A stretch of 64,000 bases of DNA from Marine Group III euryarchaeote CG-Bathy1 (GCA_001875425.1 MIYU01000019.1:1-64000); one strand, 5' to 3'; shown: positions 36,891-46,544, counted from the stretch's first letter. The notes: generated from the sequence alone by a model not told the origin. A program made the numbers and translations.

Positions 36891-37871
36891 ATGCCTAGTT
36901 TAAACACCCTTAAACCTTATTTTTTAAAAGCCACTGAAGAGGCGGCAATAGCAAGTGCATTGTGGAGGGGCAAGGGAGATAGAAAAGCTGCTGATGCAGC
37001 AGCCGTAAAAGCAATGCGTCAAGTTTTTGACGACGTCCCCTTCGATGGAAAAGTAGCTATCGGTGAAGGTGAACGGGACGAAGCACCAATGCTGTACATA
37101 GGTGAACAACTGGGAAAAAACGTCAATAATCCTAACGTTCCTCAAGTGGATATAGCAGTAGATCCTTTGGAATGTACAAACCATTGCGCATTAGACAAAC
37201 CAAATGCAATCGCCGTATTGGCAGCAGCTCCACGAGGAACTTTACTCAATGCTCCTGATTGTTACATGGATAAAATAGCAGGTCCTCCTGAATTAGTTGG
37301 TGAAATTAGTTTAGAAGCCTCGGTAGAGGCGAACGTTGAATCTGCCGCAAAAGCACTTGATAAAAAAATAGAAGATTTAACAGTAACTTTTATGGATCGT
37401 TCTAGGCATGACGATTTAAGAAAACGTCTAAAATCAATGAATGTCAACATTGCACCGATAGGTGATGGAGACGTTTCCGCTTCAATTTTTGCTGCCAATC
37501 CTAAACATTCTGTCGATATGTTAATGGGCATCGGCGCAGCTCCAGAAGGAGTAATCTCAGCCGTTGCAATTTTAGGTATGGGGGGTGTTTTTGAAGGACA
37601 ATTAAAATTCCAAGTATCTTCAGATGTGGGTATGGATCTACAAAATGAACAATATGAAAGAGCACGTAAGATGGTGTCTGGCGATTTAGATAAAATTAGA
37701 TCAGCTGATGAATTATGCACCAGTAGAGATTCATTGTTCGTAGCCACCGGCGTCTGCTCAGGATATCTTCCAGGCGTTGTTTTTAACAAAAATTCCGTTA
37801 TTACTGAATCACATATCATCGATGTTCATTCCGGTCAACAAGAATATCCAAAAACCACCAGAGAGTTTTAA
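36891..37871 (+). CDS. glpX: Fructose-1,6-bisphosphatase class II (GlpX type)
   Basis: The 326-residue phosphatase forms fructose 6-phosphate in gluconeogenesis. Family blocks are ATEEAAIASALWRGKGDRKAAD at the N-terminus, KVAIGEGERDEAPML near 55, the metal site DPLECTN near 92, NAIAVLAAAPRGTLL, YMDKI, a glycine-rich GDGDVSASI and later MGIGAAPEGVISAVA. The length is as in bacteria. The metal loop reads ECTNHC where many bacterial enzymes have EGT. Archaea more often use class IV or V FBPases, so bacterial origin is likely. It is 42 nt ahead of the class I aldolase gene and probably cotranscribed with it. Confidence 0.9.
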   Translation: MPSLNTLKPYFLKATEEAAIASALWRGKGDRKAADAAAVKAMRQVFDDVPFDGKVAIGEGERDEAPMLYIGEQLGKNVNNPNVPQVDIAVDPLECTNHCALDKPNAIAVLAAAPRGTLLNAPDCYMDKIAGPPELVGEISLEASVEANVESAAKALDKKIEDLTVTFMDRSRHDDLRKRLKSMNVNIAPIGDGDVSASIFAANPKHSVDMLMGIGAAPEGVISAVAILGMGGVFEGQLKFQVSSDVGMDLQNEQYERARKMVSGDLDKIRSADELCTSRDSLFVATGVCSGYLPGVVFNKNSVITESHIIDVHSGQQEYPKTTREF

Positions 37872-37913
37872 TTGAAAGCATAATCTTATTTTTCAAAGCT
37901 AAATAGGAGTTTC

Positions 37914-38924
37914 ATGGACACACAACTTTTGGAAGGGACGGTGAATGCTATAGTGGCTCCAGGTAAAGGAATCTTAGCAGCAGATGAGAGTACACCAACT
38001 ATGGGCAGTCGCTTATCTCAGGTAGGCGCAGAAAACACCGAAAACAATAGACGGGATTTTCGAGAACTCTTATTCACTACTGAAGGTATGGAAGAAAATG
38101 TTTCCGGAGTTATTTTATTTGATGAAACATTACGTCAACAAAGTGCAGACGCAGGCACTCTAACTGATAATTTAATCAAAAAAGGAGTTATACCTGGTAT
38201 CAAAGTAGACAAAGGCGCTAAGAATTTAGCCAATAGCTCTAATGAAAAAATAACAGAAGGTCTAGATGGGCTCCGTGACAGATTAAATGAATATTTTGAT
38301 TTGGGTGCACGCTTCGATAAATGGCGCGCAGTCATAACTATCGGAGAAAGAATCCCTACTGACTATTGTATAGATGCAAATGCACATGCATTGGCTAGGT
38401 ATTCAGCTCTTTCACAGGAAGCAGGCCTTGTACCTATCGTGGAACCAGAAGTTCTTATGACAGGTAATCATTCTATCGAAACTTGCTACGAAGTAACAAA
38501 GAAAACATTGAATTCAACATTCACTGAATTACAAGCCCAGGGCGTTCATTTACCAGGCATATTACTTAAGCCAAATATGGTTATTTCAGGTTTGGATTGC
38601 CCTACACAAGCAGGCCCTGACGAAGTAGCAGAGCAAACAATTAAGTGTTTTACAGAATGCGTCCCCTCTGACGTCAACGGTATTGTTTTTCTATCTGGCG
38701 GTCAAACGAGTATAGAGGCAACAGACCATCTCAGCCGTATGAATTCTATGGGACCGCATCCATGGGAACTTAGTTTTTCTTATGGTAGGGCATTACAACA
38801 TGATCCATTAATGACTTGGAACGGTAGTAATGAGAATAAAGGAATCGCCCAAGAAACGTTTCTAAAACGCGCTAAATTGAACGGCTTAGCAAGATACGGT
38901 AATTATAATACAGATATGGAATAA
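37914..38924 (+). CDS. fba: Class I fructose-bisphosphate aldolase (eukaryotic/bacterial type)
   Basis: The 336-residue enzyme reversibly joins triose phosphates. Signatures are GKGILAADESTPTMGSRL near 16-34, NRRDFRELLF, GVILFDETLRQ, GIKVDKGAK, KWRAVITIGE, the GLVPIVEPEVL block with acid residues, and the Schiff-base lysine in LLKPNMV near 222. SGGQTSIEATDHL and the FSYGRALQ block follow. This is the classical class I aldolase, not the archaeal DhnA type, and is probably acquired. It follows glpX with a 42-nt gap. Confidence 0.93.
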   Translation: MDTQLLEGTVNAIVAPGKGILAADESTPTMGSRLSQVGAENTENNRRDFRELLFTTEGMEENVSGVILFDETLRQQSADAGTLTDNLIKKGVIPGIKVDKGAKNLANSSNEKITEGLDGLRDRLNEYFDLGARFDKWRAVITIGERIPTDYCIDANAHALARYSALSQEAGLVPIVEPEVLMTGNHSIETCYEVTKKTLNSTFTELQAQGVHLPGILLKPNMVISGLDCPTQAGPDEVAEQTIKCFTECVPSDVNGIVFLSGGQTSIEATDHLSRMNSMGPHPWELSFSYGRALQHDPLMTWNGSNENKGIAQETFLKRAKLNGLARYGNYNTDME

Positions 38925-38925
38925 A

Positions 38926-39705
38926 CTATTCCATTTCTAACAATACTTTACTGGAATCTTTAATCAAACCAACAGACCATTTCGCTATAACAATACCACC
39001 TATCATTCCTACTATGGGGTCTAACATTTCTAAACCAAACATCATACCCATCAGAAGCGCAAAAATCACAAAGATAGATATTAACGCATCAGAAAGAACG
39101 TGCAGATATGCACCTCTTAGATTTAAATCGTCTATATTTTTAGAATCAGTCAACCACCCTCCAAAAGTATTCAAAACTTGATTAAAATCTTCTAAATATT
39201 CTCCAACAATTCCTTCTTTTTCGGAATTAAATTCATGAGTGTGATGTTCATGATGTGTATGCCCATGATGGTGCCCGTCACCTAATATGTGGGCGCAATA
39301 TAGATTCACAACAAGCCCTACGATCGCCACTAGTATTGCTTCTTCATATCCAATCGGTTCTGGGCTACTCAAACGCATCAAAGCCTCCCATCCAATATAC
39401 AGTGCAACAATAAACAGTACAATCGCACTTGCAAAACCACCAAGCGCATTCACCTGCTCAGTTTTTTCTGGATTATCTTTAATATCTGAATTCGTCCTAG
39501 CGAAATAATAAGCATACAGAGTAATTCCCAATGCTGCTGCATGGGTGCCCATATGCAGTCCATCGGCAAGCAATGCAATTGAATTGTATACAACTCCGGT
39601 CCCGATTTCTATAACCATCATAACAAGAGTTATGATTACAACAATTTTGGTTCTCTTTTCTCCATCATTTTCATGCGTATGGTTGGATTGAAGTGGTTGA
39701 TGCAT
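38926..39705 (-). CDS. Cation diffusion facilitator (CzcD/DmeF-like)
   Basis: The 259-residue protein with six helices exports divalent metals such as zinc or cobalt by proton exchange. The helix pairs carry HMGTHAAALGITL-type and SDALISIFVIFALL segments that match metal-binding helices 2 and 5 of the family. A His-rich loop near 140-156 (GHHHGHTHHEHH) lies between helices 4 and 5, as in zinc transporters. A short N-terminal His segment is also present. It is convergent with the aldolase gene with 1 nt between stops. Short palindromes upstream might be a metal-regulator site. Confidence 0.85.
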   Translation of the reverse strand: MHQPLQSNHTHENDGEKRTKIVVIITLVMMVIEIGTGVVYNSIALLADGLHMGTHAAALGITLYAYYFARTNSDIKDNPEKTEQVNALGGFASAIVLFIVALYIGWEALMRLSSPEPIGYEEAILVAIVGLVVNLYCAHILGDGHHHGHTHHEHHTHEFNSEKEGIVGEYLEDFNQVLNTFGGWLTDSKNIDDLNLRGAYLHVLSDALISIFVIFALLMGMMFGLEMLDPIVGMIGGIVIAKWSVGLIKDSSKVLLEME

Positions 39706-39772
39706 TAATCTTCCATCTCCCTACTTTCCTTATTAAAATTATCCTGCTAAATCTATAGCTTTGTCAAATTTC

Positions 39773-39784
39773 AGCGTGTACGCT
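39773..39784. repeat. Short palindrome upstream of the CDF gene
   Basis: AGCGT-GT-ACGCT is a perfect 5-bp-arm palindrome about 70 nt upstream of the CDF start. It may be an operator for a metal-responsive regulator, but no regulator is nearby. Confidence 0.3.
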
Positions 39785-39810
39785 ACGAAGAAAAAACTCA
39801 TTTGTATGCA

Positions 39811-39827
39811 CACTGTCAGTAACAGTG
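39811..39827. terminator. Hairpin downstream of the RRM gene
   Basis: CACTGT-CAGTA-ACAGTG forms a perfect 6-bp stem with a 5-nt loop, about 35-50 nt past the RRM protein stop on the minus strand. It could stabilise or end that transcript. No clear U-run follows. Confidence 0.3.
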
Positions 39828-39861
39828 AAATCAAAATCAAATGTTCGTCGTTTTCTACTAC

Positions 39862-40116
39862 TTAATCTTCTCGAGGTTTTGCCTCGTTAACTTTCAACTC
39901 TCTGCCATCAGCATCGTGGCCATTTAATGCCTCGATAGCTGCGCCAGCTTCGTCTGCAGTTGCCATTTCGACAAACCCAAATCCACGGCTTCTGCCGCTC
40001 ATACGGTCTACAATAACTTTTGCAGACGTCACTTCACCGTGCTCTCCGAAGAGTTCACTCAACTTACCATCGTCCATGGACCACGGCAAATTTCCTACAT
40101 AGATGTTCTTACTCAT
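39862..40116 (-). CDS. Single-RRM RNA-binding protein
   Basis: This is a protein of about 84 residues consisting of one RNA-recognition motif. RNP2 is IYVGNLPW near residue 4 and RNP1 is RSRGFGFVEM near 43-52, with the usual beta-alpha-beta order and a short acidic/basic tail. Small RRM proteins of this kind occur in bacteria such as cyanobacteria and are uncommon in archaea. The likely role is RNA chaperone action or binding of cold-shock or mRNA 3' regions. The start at MSKNIYVGN (40116) is preferred over an ATG three codons upstream at 40125. Confidence 0.88.
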   Translation of the reverse strand: MSKNIYVGNLPWSMDDGKLSELFGEHGEVTSAKVIVDRMSGRSRGFGFVEMATADEAGAAIEALNGHDADGRELKVNEAKPRED

Positions 40117-40202
40117 TTCTATCAAACCTTCCTTGTTACCAAGGTGACCGTTCAGAAGCCCCCCTTCTTAAAGATTATCGTTAAGTTTAAGTTCCGTTAT
40201 TA

Positions 40203-41033
40203 TTATAATTCTACACCCAAAACAAATGCTAATATCGCTACACCCATCCCCTGCTTAATCATTTTTTGACCTTTGAAATATTCACCATTTTTAGCACTAT
40301 ATATTCCATATAACATCATAATATTAGCTAGAGTTACAACGGCCAAATATCTTATCTGTCCATCCCCAGTAAATTTACTATATACTCCATATGATAGAAT
40401 AATTGCGATGAGCAAAAACCCTCCTCCAAAATTCAAAGCACGTTCCACACCAACCTTACTCGGCAAAGTATCACGATCAGTATCTCCTTCTAAATCTTGT
40501 ACATCTTTTACAATTTCTCTACTTATAGTTGCTAAAACTGCAAGTCCAAATATCCACATTGTTTTTTCTGAATGACCTACAACAACACCTGCATAGAGAA
40601 AAACGGAACCGGATAAAATCCCAATAACAACATTCCCCGGCAATCCTGCAGCTTTCATTGAATTTTCATACATAATTAACAAACAAACCCCTCCTAAAGC
40701 AATAGCAAACGGTACTGCATCATCTAATTTAGATACTAAAATCAACAATCCAATTAACAACAAACTTTTAGCATAGAGTATTGCACTTTCTTCACTTACT
40801 CTTCCTGAAGGAAGTGGACGATTCGGATGATTTTTCCTATCAGTTTTTCTATCATTATAATCGTTTAATGCATTTCCGCCACCAACCAACATCATACTGC
40901 AAAGTATCGCTATTTCTAACTCATCTCGATACTCAGCAATGTCGCGTCCAACGGCTACAAAGGCACCGACAAAAACAGCGCATGCAACTAAAATCACATT
41001 CCCCGGGCGTAGCAATTGTAGATAAGCTAACAC
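40203..41033 (-). CDS. UbiA-family prenyltransferase, probably digeranylgeranylglyceryl phosphate synthase
   Basis: The 276-residue protein with eight or nine helices has the UbiA Asp-rich motif NALNDYNDRKTDRKNHPNRPLPSG near 54-77 and a second acidic motif DVQDLEGDTDRDTLP near 180-194. This form is typical of archaeal DGGGP synthase, which attaches the second geranylgeranyl chain to glycerol phosphate in ether lipid synthesis. The length fits. The GTG start at 41033 is followed by a canonical membrane N-terminus. Other UbiA members (quinone or heme synthesis) remain possible. Confidence 0.8.
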   Translation of the reverse strand: MLAYLQLLRPGNVILVACAVFVGAFVAVGRDIAEYRDELEIAILCSMMLVGGGNALNDYNDRKTDRKNHPNRPLPSGRVSEESAILYAKSLLLIGLLILVSKLDDAVPFAIALGGVCLLIMYENSMKAAGLPGNVVIGILSGSVFLYAGVVVGHSEKTMWIFGLAVLATISREIVKDVQDLEGDTDRDTLPSKVGVERALNFGGGFLLIAIILSYGVYSKFTGDGQIRYLAVVTLANIMMLYGIYSAKNGEYFKGQKMIKQGMGVAILAFVLGVEL

Positions 41034-41071
41034 AAGCCTGAAGCTTCACCCATTGTTAAAAGAAAACCCCT

Positions 41072-42853
41072 TCATTCTAAATATGTATTGAGAACCGGTT
41101 TTTCATCAAGATGGAAGAACATGTAGAATGCCCACCACGTTATTATATCCAACGAGTCCATCAAATTTTCAATACCACTGGCATTCTTTCCATAACCCTT
41201 ACTTTCCGTTTCCATCCAATCTTCCATTTCCTCTAATGTATCACATACTTGATGATAGCACCAATATCCATCTACCAATCCCCCATAACCCAAGGTAATA
41301 GTCCCTAAATTCGTTTGAAATGAATCATGATCACTTCTAGCAGTTGTATCTTCATAGATGATTATTTCAGGCCTTCCCTGTTCAATCCATGAATGATATT
41401 TCCATTCATCTTCACACGTTTCTTCTATCGGTTCGCACGAAGAATTTCCTACTAATATGTCTTGATGCATAGCAACATTAATCGCATCCGCTCCTACCCA
41501 TTCTGTAAGGCGCACCATCTCTGGTTGATTAATCATATCATAATCGTTTGAAGGCCCAATGTATAATCTCAACGGCCAAGTTTCATTATCTTTTGGATAT
41601 CCATCATAGTCTGGTTGAGGATCAGGATCACAATCACCTACTCCACCACCATGTTCACCACCACACGGCGCTCCGCCACCACCAGGCCAATTTACACCAG
41701 CCATGTCTAAATTCACATAATTAGTAACGGTAACGTCAGGATTGTTTTCCTTTACATAATGATCTGTCCAATAATCACTTCCTCGCTTTCCCCCCTCTTC
41801 ACCAGACCAGAAACAGAATACCATTGTTCTTCTAGTTTGAAAGTTAGAAGCAGCTTCAGCTACAGCTAAGACCATTGATGAACCAGCTGTATTATCATAA
41901 GCTCCTACACGCGTCCCATAGCTTCGTTCACCAGTTTCATGAGGATCTGAAATTATTGGTATAAATGCCGCATTTGCAGGAGGCGCTATATCGAAATGCG
42001 CTCCAAAAACTAACCATTCATTAGGATACACCGTACCATATTTGTATCCACAGATGTTGTATGATTCACTATTTTGATTCTCAAATATATCAGTAAATTC
42101 ATATCTATGAGTTATCACCTCATCAAGATTATAGTTGCCAAGCTCTCCTACTAACCATAATCCAGCTTCTTCATATCCAAAATTACCCTGTCCAGCCCAT
42201 CTATTCAATTGTCCGCAAGCTAAATCAACAGATATACAAGGACTTTCATCTGTAATATCGACTAAATGATCATATACTATTCTACCATTCACCACTCCGG
42301 TTGAATACAACCCTCCTTGGTCCTTTCCATAAGTTTCATGCATTTTTCTCTCTATAGGAATCATCACAGCTACTACTTCTCCACCATTGTTCAGACTCCC
42401 ATTCAACATGGATAATCCATTAGCAGATTCTATCTTTTCCACTCCATTAGCTGAGGAATCTTTCACACCCCCTCTAGCAACCCACTGGTTCCACGATTCA
42501 CTCGAATCTCTTATGGGCCAATTGGTTCTCTCCCATTCTCCTATGAAGAAATATGCCTTGTTAATTCTGGGCGGAGCTAATATATTCAAATTTTGGGTTT
42601 CTCCTTTCTTTAAATCCAATACAGTACCATTCTGAACCAAACCGGCATTGTCAACTATTAGGTGTGGTACGAATACTGCAAGATCCCGCTCTACAGAGAA
42701 TTTCACATTCTGAATCTCTCCTCCAATCAATACAGCAGGACTAACTATCAAATCTCCTGATTCCATTTCTCCAGAAAAAACCCCAAGACAACCTGAAAAA
42801 GTTGGAAAGATGAGCAACAAAACTAAAAGTAATGATTCAGACCTCATTAACAT
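41072..42853 (-). CDS. Lipoprotein M28-family zinc peptidase
   Basis: The exported protein of about 593 residues has a hydrophobic N-terminal segment ending in a lipobox-like FSGC, and a long acidic region before the peptidase domain. M28 metal residues are visible as GAHFD, AYDNTAGSS, WSGEEGGKRGSDYW, NLDMAG and a later SDHDSF, giving the expected H/D/E/D/H set. The family includes aminopeptidases and related exopeptidases, so this probably degrades extracellular peptides. The frame runs to a GTG at 42880, but ATG 42853 or 42847 gives a normal signal peptide. It is divergent from the membrane protein at 42925. Confidence 0.82.
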   Translation of the reverse strand: MLMRSESLLLVLLLIFPTFSGCLGVFSGEMESGDLIVSPAVLIGGEIQNVKFSVERDLAVFVPHLIVDNAGLVQNGTVLDLKKGETQNLNILAPPRINKAYFFIGEWERTNWPIRDSSESWNQWVARGGVKDSSANGVEKIESANGLSMLNGSLNNGGEVVAVMIPIERKMHETYGKDQGGLYSTGVVNGRIVYDHLVDITDESPCISVDLACGQLNRWAGQGNFGYEEAGLWLVGELGNYNLDEVITHRYEFTDIFENQNSESYNICGYKYGTVYPNEWLVFGAHFDIAPPANAAFIPIISDPHETGERSYGTRVGAYDNTAGSSMVLAVAEAASNFQTRRTMVFCFWSGEEGGKRGSDYWTDHYVKENNPDVTVTNYVNLDMAGVNWPGGGGAPCGGEHGGGVGDCDPDPQPDYDGYPKDNETWPLRLYIGPSNDYDMINQPEMVRLTEWVGADAINVAMHQDILVGNSSCEPIEETCEDEWKYHSWIEQGRPEIIIYEDTTARSDHDSFQTNLGTITLGYGGLVDGYWCYHQVCDTLEEMEDWMETESKGYGKNASGIENLMDSLDIITWWAFYMFFHLDEKPVLNTYLE

Positions 42854-42924
42854 GCGATAAAACCGACATACAAAAAACACTCGCTCACCGTTAAGTTGAA
42901 AATACCACTCTTTTTACAATCGCA

Positions 42925-43413
42925 GTGCAACTATTCACAACACCATTTAGAAAGCATTTTTTCGTAGGACTAATCGTAGGAATATTCCTCTCTATAGATT
43001 TAGCTATAGTTAGCGCGCTAAGCGAAGTTTTTGGTGTAGATTATATCTCTTCTTGGTATCCCCGACTCTTTGGATTCGTTACAGTAACCACAGTTTTCGG
43101 TTCAGTGGGATTATGGCTACTGAGGTCTTTCGGTGATTCGTATTCTAAAAATCCAGAATTAATTTTATGTTTAATCGTTTTACTTTTAGCCACAATGATG
43201 ACATTAAACGTACTAAATGAAAGCATTCAATTAGATGATGAGATTTATTCAGAAGAAGATATAGAGATAGTTAAATCTAAAAATTTTAAAATCATGACTA
43301 CTTTGTATCATTATACTGTCGCAATAGGGTGGATATATTTCATTCCAAGATTGACTGAACCGGAACAGGATCCCATCGAAGGTCTCCGCACAAAATTCTT
43401 ATTAAATCGGTAA
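42925..43413 (+). CDS. Hypothetical four-helix membrane protein
   Basis: This 162-residue protein is not recognised. Hydrophobic helices are visible at about 12-32, 46-67, 79-95 and 125-143, with an acidic stretch between helices 3 and 4 (SEEDIEIV). The start is GTG at 42925. It is followed after 39 nt by the RND exporter gene on the same strand, so the two may be coexpressed. Confidence 0.55.
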   Translation: MQLFTTPFRKHFFVGLIVGIFLSIDLAIVSALSEVFGVDYISSWYPRLFGFVTVTTVFGSVGLWLLRSFGDSYSKNPELILCLIVLLLATMMTLNVLNESIQLDDEIYSEEDIEIVKSKNFKIMTTLYHYTVAIGWIYFIPRLTEPEQDPIEGLRTKFLLNR

Positions 43414-43452
43414 AAATGCCCTATTATCTATTAAGACTTTATAGAATCACAT

Positions 43453-46400
43453 ATGTTTGATTTAACCAACACTATAGAAAAAAGAAATAGGGCAATATTG
43501 CTATTCTTAATCTTTTTCATAGCTCTATTTTCAGGGTTTCATTCAGATGTAGGAAGAGAAACAAACTCGAGAGAACCCTGGTCTTATCCAGACAGCCCCT
43601 TTTGGCAAGCATCTTATAGGTCAGATCAAATTTTACCGGCAGAATATCATCAGGTCTATGTCCTCGTTATGGGGGAAAGTGAAGAAACTGTAGGACACAA
43701 CACATTGGATATGGGTGTCTTTAGAGACGTTACTAGCAGACACGATCAAGTACTATCAGACGAAGAAGCCTCACAATATTTTGATCACGATTTCAATTCC
43801 ATGGTTTTACGTAATACAACCACAGGTCCATGGGGTATAGCAGAAACTGTAAGAGATATCATGGACAAAAAAAGCCCGTTATATCTTCCTGAAGAATATG
43901 GTGGAATAAATTACACAGGTCCAGATTTTTTAAACGCTACTGATTTGGACTTATCTTATGTTCTAAATCATTTGATGAATGCCCGTACAACTGATGGCAC
44001 TTATTGGGCCAGAGGTTTAACGTCTCCAGATTTATGTATTTTATCTTCAGATAGTAACTGTACAAAACCACAAAATTCCAACAACGAACAAATACAAATG
44101 ACTGCACAAAATGGGGAAATTTGGACTGCTAGAGGGTTTTGGGTCGTTGCTCAAGCTAATTCCACTCGTCTTTTTTCCGATTATTCATTGACTGCAGATG
44201 GTGATAAGCCGTATTATGAACTATATGAAAAATTAGTGGATGATTATTATTATGATTTAGAATCAGATCAGGCAGTTTCTTACTATGGCTATGGTGCAAT
44301 AAGCCTAGAAATGGAAAGGGAGGTAAATTCCACCATGCCGTTAGTGGGTGTCTCTTTCATTGCTATGGTTATTCTTTTAGGAATATATTTTAGAGATTGG
44401 CGAGACACATTCTTCAGCGCATTTGGTTTACTAGTTTTAATGGGTAGTATGTTCGCTAATTTACAATGGCTTGGATATCCCCAAACCCAAATTTCTGCAA
44501 TGTTACCCATCTTAATGCTCGCATTAGGTGTTGATTTTACAGTTCATAGTTTAACTAGATGGAAACGATTAACTTTCACACATTCTTTATACAATAAGAA
44601 ACCAAAACAAGCAAGTGCTGAAGGGGCATTCAACTCTATAGGGTCTCTTTTTCCAGCTTTAGGAATCGCTACAATCACCACCATGGTCGCTTTCGGCACC
44701 GCTTCCATGAGTAAAATTCCAGATTTGTATGAATGGGGAATTTTAGCTTCCATTGGAATTTTAGAAGCTTATTTTATTATGGGGGTTTTCACACCACTCG
44801 CCCGTAGTGTCTGGCCACCAAAAATCAAGGAAAAAACCATCACAAAAGTAAATCCTGTAGAACAACCTCAAGTATCTAGAAATCCACTATTTCGTTTAAT
44901 GTGGATTATTGCAGGAACATTTTGCATTGTTTTAGGAACTATTGGAATATGGATTCCTGGTCTTCCAACAACTAGTTTTTACGTTCTTGCAGCAGCATTT
45001 TATGCAAGAGGCTCGCAAAGATTGTATGATTGGTTATTAAATCATAAATTCTTTGGTAAACCTATACGAGATTACAGAGAAGGCAGAGGAATGCCCTTCC
45101 GTTCAAAACTTTATACTCTTTCTATGATGTGGATTGCAATTCTTGTTTCAGTTCATTATCTAACTATAGCAGGGGATCCAGGTTATGGGCAATTAACAAT
45201 CATATTTGTCGGCTTAATTGGCACATGGTTTCTTTGCTTTAAAGTTCCAACACAATTCGAAAAAAATAGTGACGACCCCCTCAATAATTTCTTCCAAAAA
45301 TCTTTCGATATGACTTCGATAAGTAATTATTTACGAAACAACTCTAAAGGAATAATCATAGTTTTTGTAGTTCTTACTCTTTTACTTTCTCCTCTTCATC
45401 TAGGCCATCCCGAATCGACTTTCGAAATACGGGATTATGCTGACAATGATTCTCGATTAGTTCAAACAATCACCATTGGTAAGGTGACTTTTACAGAGGA
45501 AGGAGAACCAGGATTTTATTTAGTCGAAGGAGAAAGTCTAGAAGATTTCGAAACATTATTATTATTGGAAGATCTGTATTCAAATCTAGAAGATATGGGC
45601 TTAGTTGCTTATTGGGTCCCATCTGTTACAAATTTATTACGTATACAATCAACTCTTGCAATATCAACAGGACAGGGACACATACCAACTAGCATAGATC
45701 CAATTTCAGGCCTCCCTACCGATTCAGAAGATGCCTACAAAATTTTGGCCGATATTTATAGAAATGGTACAAGATCTCTCGATTCAACATTTCAATTAAC
45801 TCCAGGAGATGCTAAGGCGACATACCATATAGATGATAACAATCTAACTCATTTGAAAATATGGTTTATGGTTGGAAAAGCAGATGATTTAGAATTTATG
45901 AGAGACCTTCTTGTGGTGTTAGAAAGTTTAGAAGAACCATTAGAATCTACGGACAACGTAACACTCCAAGTCACAGGTCCAAGCTACAAGAGATATGTTT
46001 ATTTGACTGAAATTACAGAAAGTTTCGAGAAAAGTTTGTTGACAGCAATAGTACTTTCTTTCTTTATTTTACTAGTAGCACTAGGAGACTTCCGACTCAC
46101 TATCATAACTATTCTTCCCGTTGCTGCAATAACTATATGGTTACGAGGGGGCATGGTTCTAACAGATACTAGTATCAACTTAGTTACAGTACAAATTTCT
46201 AGTTTAGCAGTCGGGTTAGGTGTGGATTATTCAATTCATATGGTTCAGAGAATCAGAGAAGCACGAAGAGAAAATCCAAAAGCCACTCAAATCGAATGGA
46301 TGACGGAAAGTATGGATGAAACAGGAAAAGCAGTAGCAACTTCTGCTATTACGGATTTAATAGGGTTCTTAATTTTGACATTATCTATTATGCCTCTCTT

Positions 46401-46518
46401 TGTTATGTTCGGTACAATCATGGGTATAATGATTTCATTATCATTCATAGCGGCACTTGTTATGTTGCCTGTTTTATTATATCAATTCGGCGAGTTAGAG
46501 AAAAAGATTATACCTTAA
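43453..46518 (+). CDS. RND-superfamily exporter (COG1033/MMPL-like) with an internal YbaN/DUF454 domain
   Basis: The 1,021-residue membrane protein has the two-half RND plan. Each half starts with one helix (about 14-30 and 635-652), then a large extracellular domain, then about five helices. Helix residues such as GVDFTVHSL (near 358) and GVDYSIHM (near 926) mark the proton-relay helices of the superfamily. Between the halves, at about 476-596, lies a distinct module with GIWIPGLPTTSFYVLAAAF, RLYDWLLNHKFFGKPIRDY and later helices, which matches YbaN/DUF454 small membrane proteins. This fusion is unusual. The likely role is export of lipids or hydrophobic compounds. Confidence 0.85.
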   Translation: MFDLTNTIEKRNRAILLFLIFFIALFSGFHSDVGRETNSREPWSYPDSPFWQASYRSDQILPAEYHQVYVLVMGESEETVGHNTLDMGVFRDVTSRHDQVLSDEEASQYFDHDFNSMVLRNTTTGPWGIAETVRDIMDKKSPLYLPEEYGGINYTGPDFLNATDLDLSYVLNHLMNARTTDGTYWARGLTSPDLCILSSDSNCTKPQNSNNEQIQMTAQNGEIWTARGFWVVAQANSTRLFSDYSLTADGDKPYYELYEKLVDDYYYDLESDQAVSYYGYGAISLEMEREVNSTMPLVGVSFIAMVILLGIYFRDWRDTFFSAFGLLVLMGSMFANLQWLGYPQTQISAMLPILMLALGVDFTVHSLTRWKRLTFTHSLYNKKPKQASAEGAFNSIGSLFPALGIATITTMVAFGTASMSKIPDLYEWGILASIGILEAYFIMGVFTPLARSVWPPKIKEKTITKVNPVEQPQVSRNPLFRLMWIIAGTFCIVLGTIGIWIPGLPTTSFYVLAAAFYARGSQRLYDWLLNHKFFGKPIRDYREGRGMPFRSKLYTLSMMWIAILVSVHYLTIAGDPGYGQLTIIFVGLIGTWFLCFKVPTQFEKNSDDPLNNFFQKSFDMTSISNYLRNNSKGIIIVFVVLTLLLSPLHLGHPESTFEIRDYADNDSRLVQTITIGKVTFTEEGEPGFYLVEGESLEDFETLLLLEDLYSNLEDMGLVAYWVPSVTNLLRIQSTLAISTGQGHIPTSIDPISGLPTDSEDAYKILADIYRNGTRSLDSTFQLTPGDAKATYHIDDNNLTHLKIWFMVGKADDLEFMRDLLVVLESLEEPLESTDNVTLQVTGPSYKRYVYLTEITESFEKSLLTAIVLSFFILLVALGDFRLTIITILPVAAITIWLRGGMVLTDTSINLVTVQISSLAVGLGVDYSIHMVQRIREARRENPKATQIEWMTESMDETGKAVATSAITDLIGFLILTLSIMPLFVMFGTIMGIMISLSFIAALVMLPVLLYQFGELEKKIIP

Positions 46519-46544
46519 ACATTTAATTCTATCCATTAGTAGGT

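Noticed and set aside
37262-37819. 185-residue minus-strand frame inside glpX
   Set aside because: Antisense shadow of a conserved gene.
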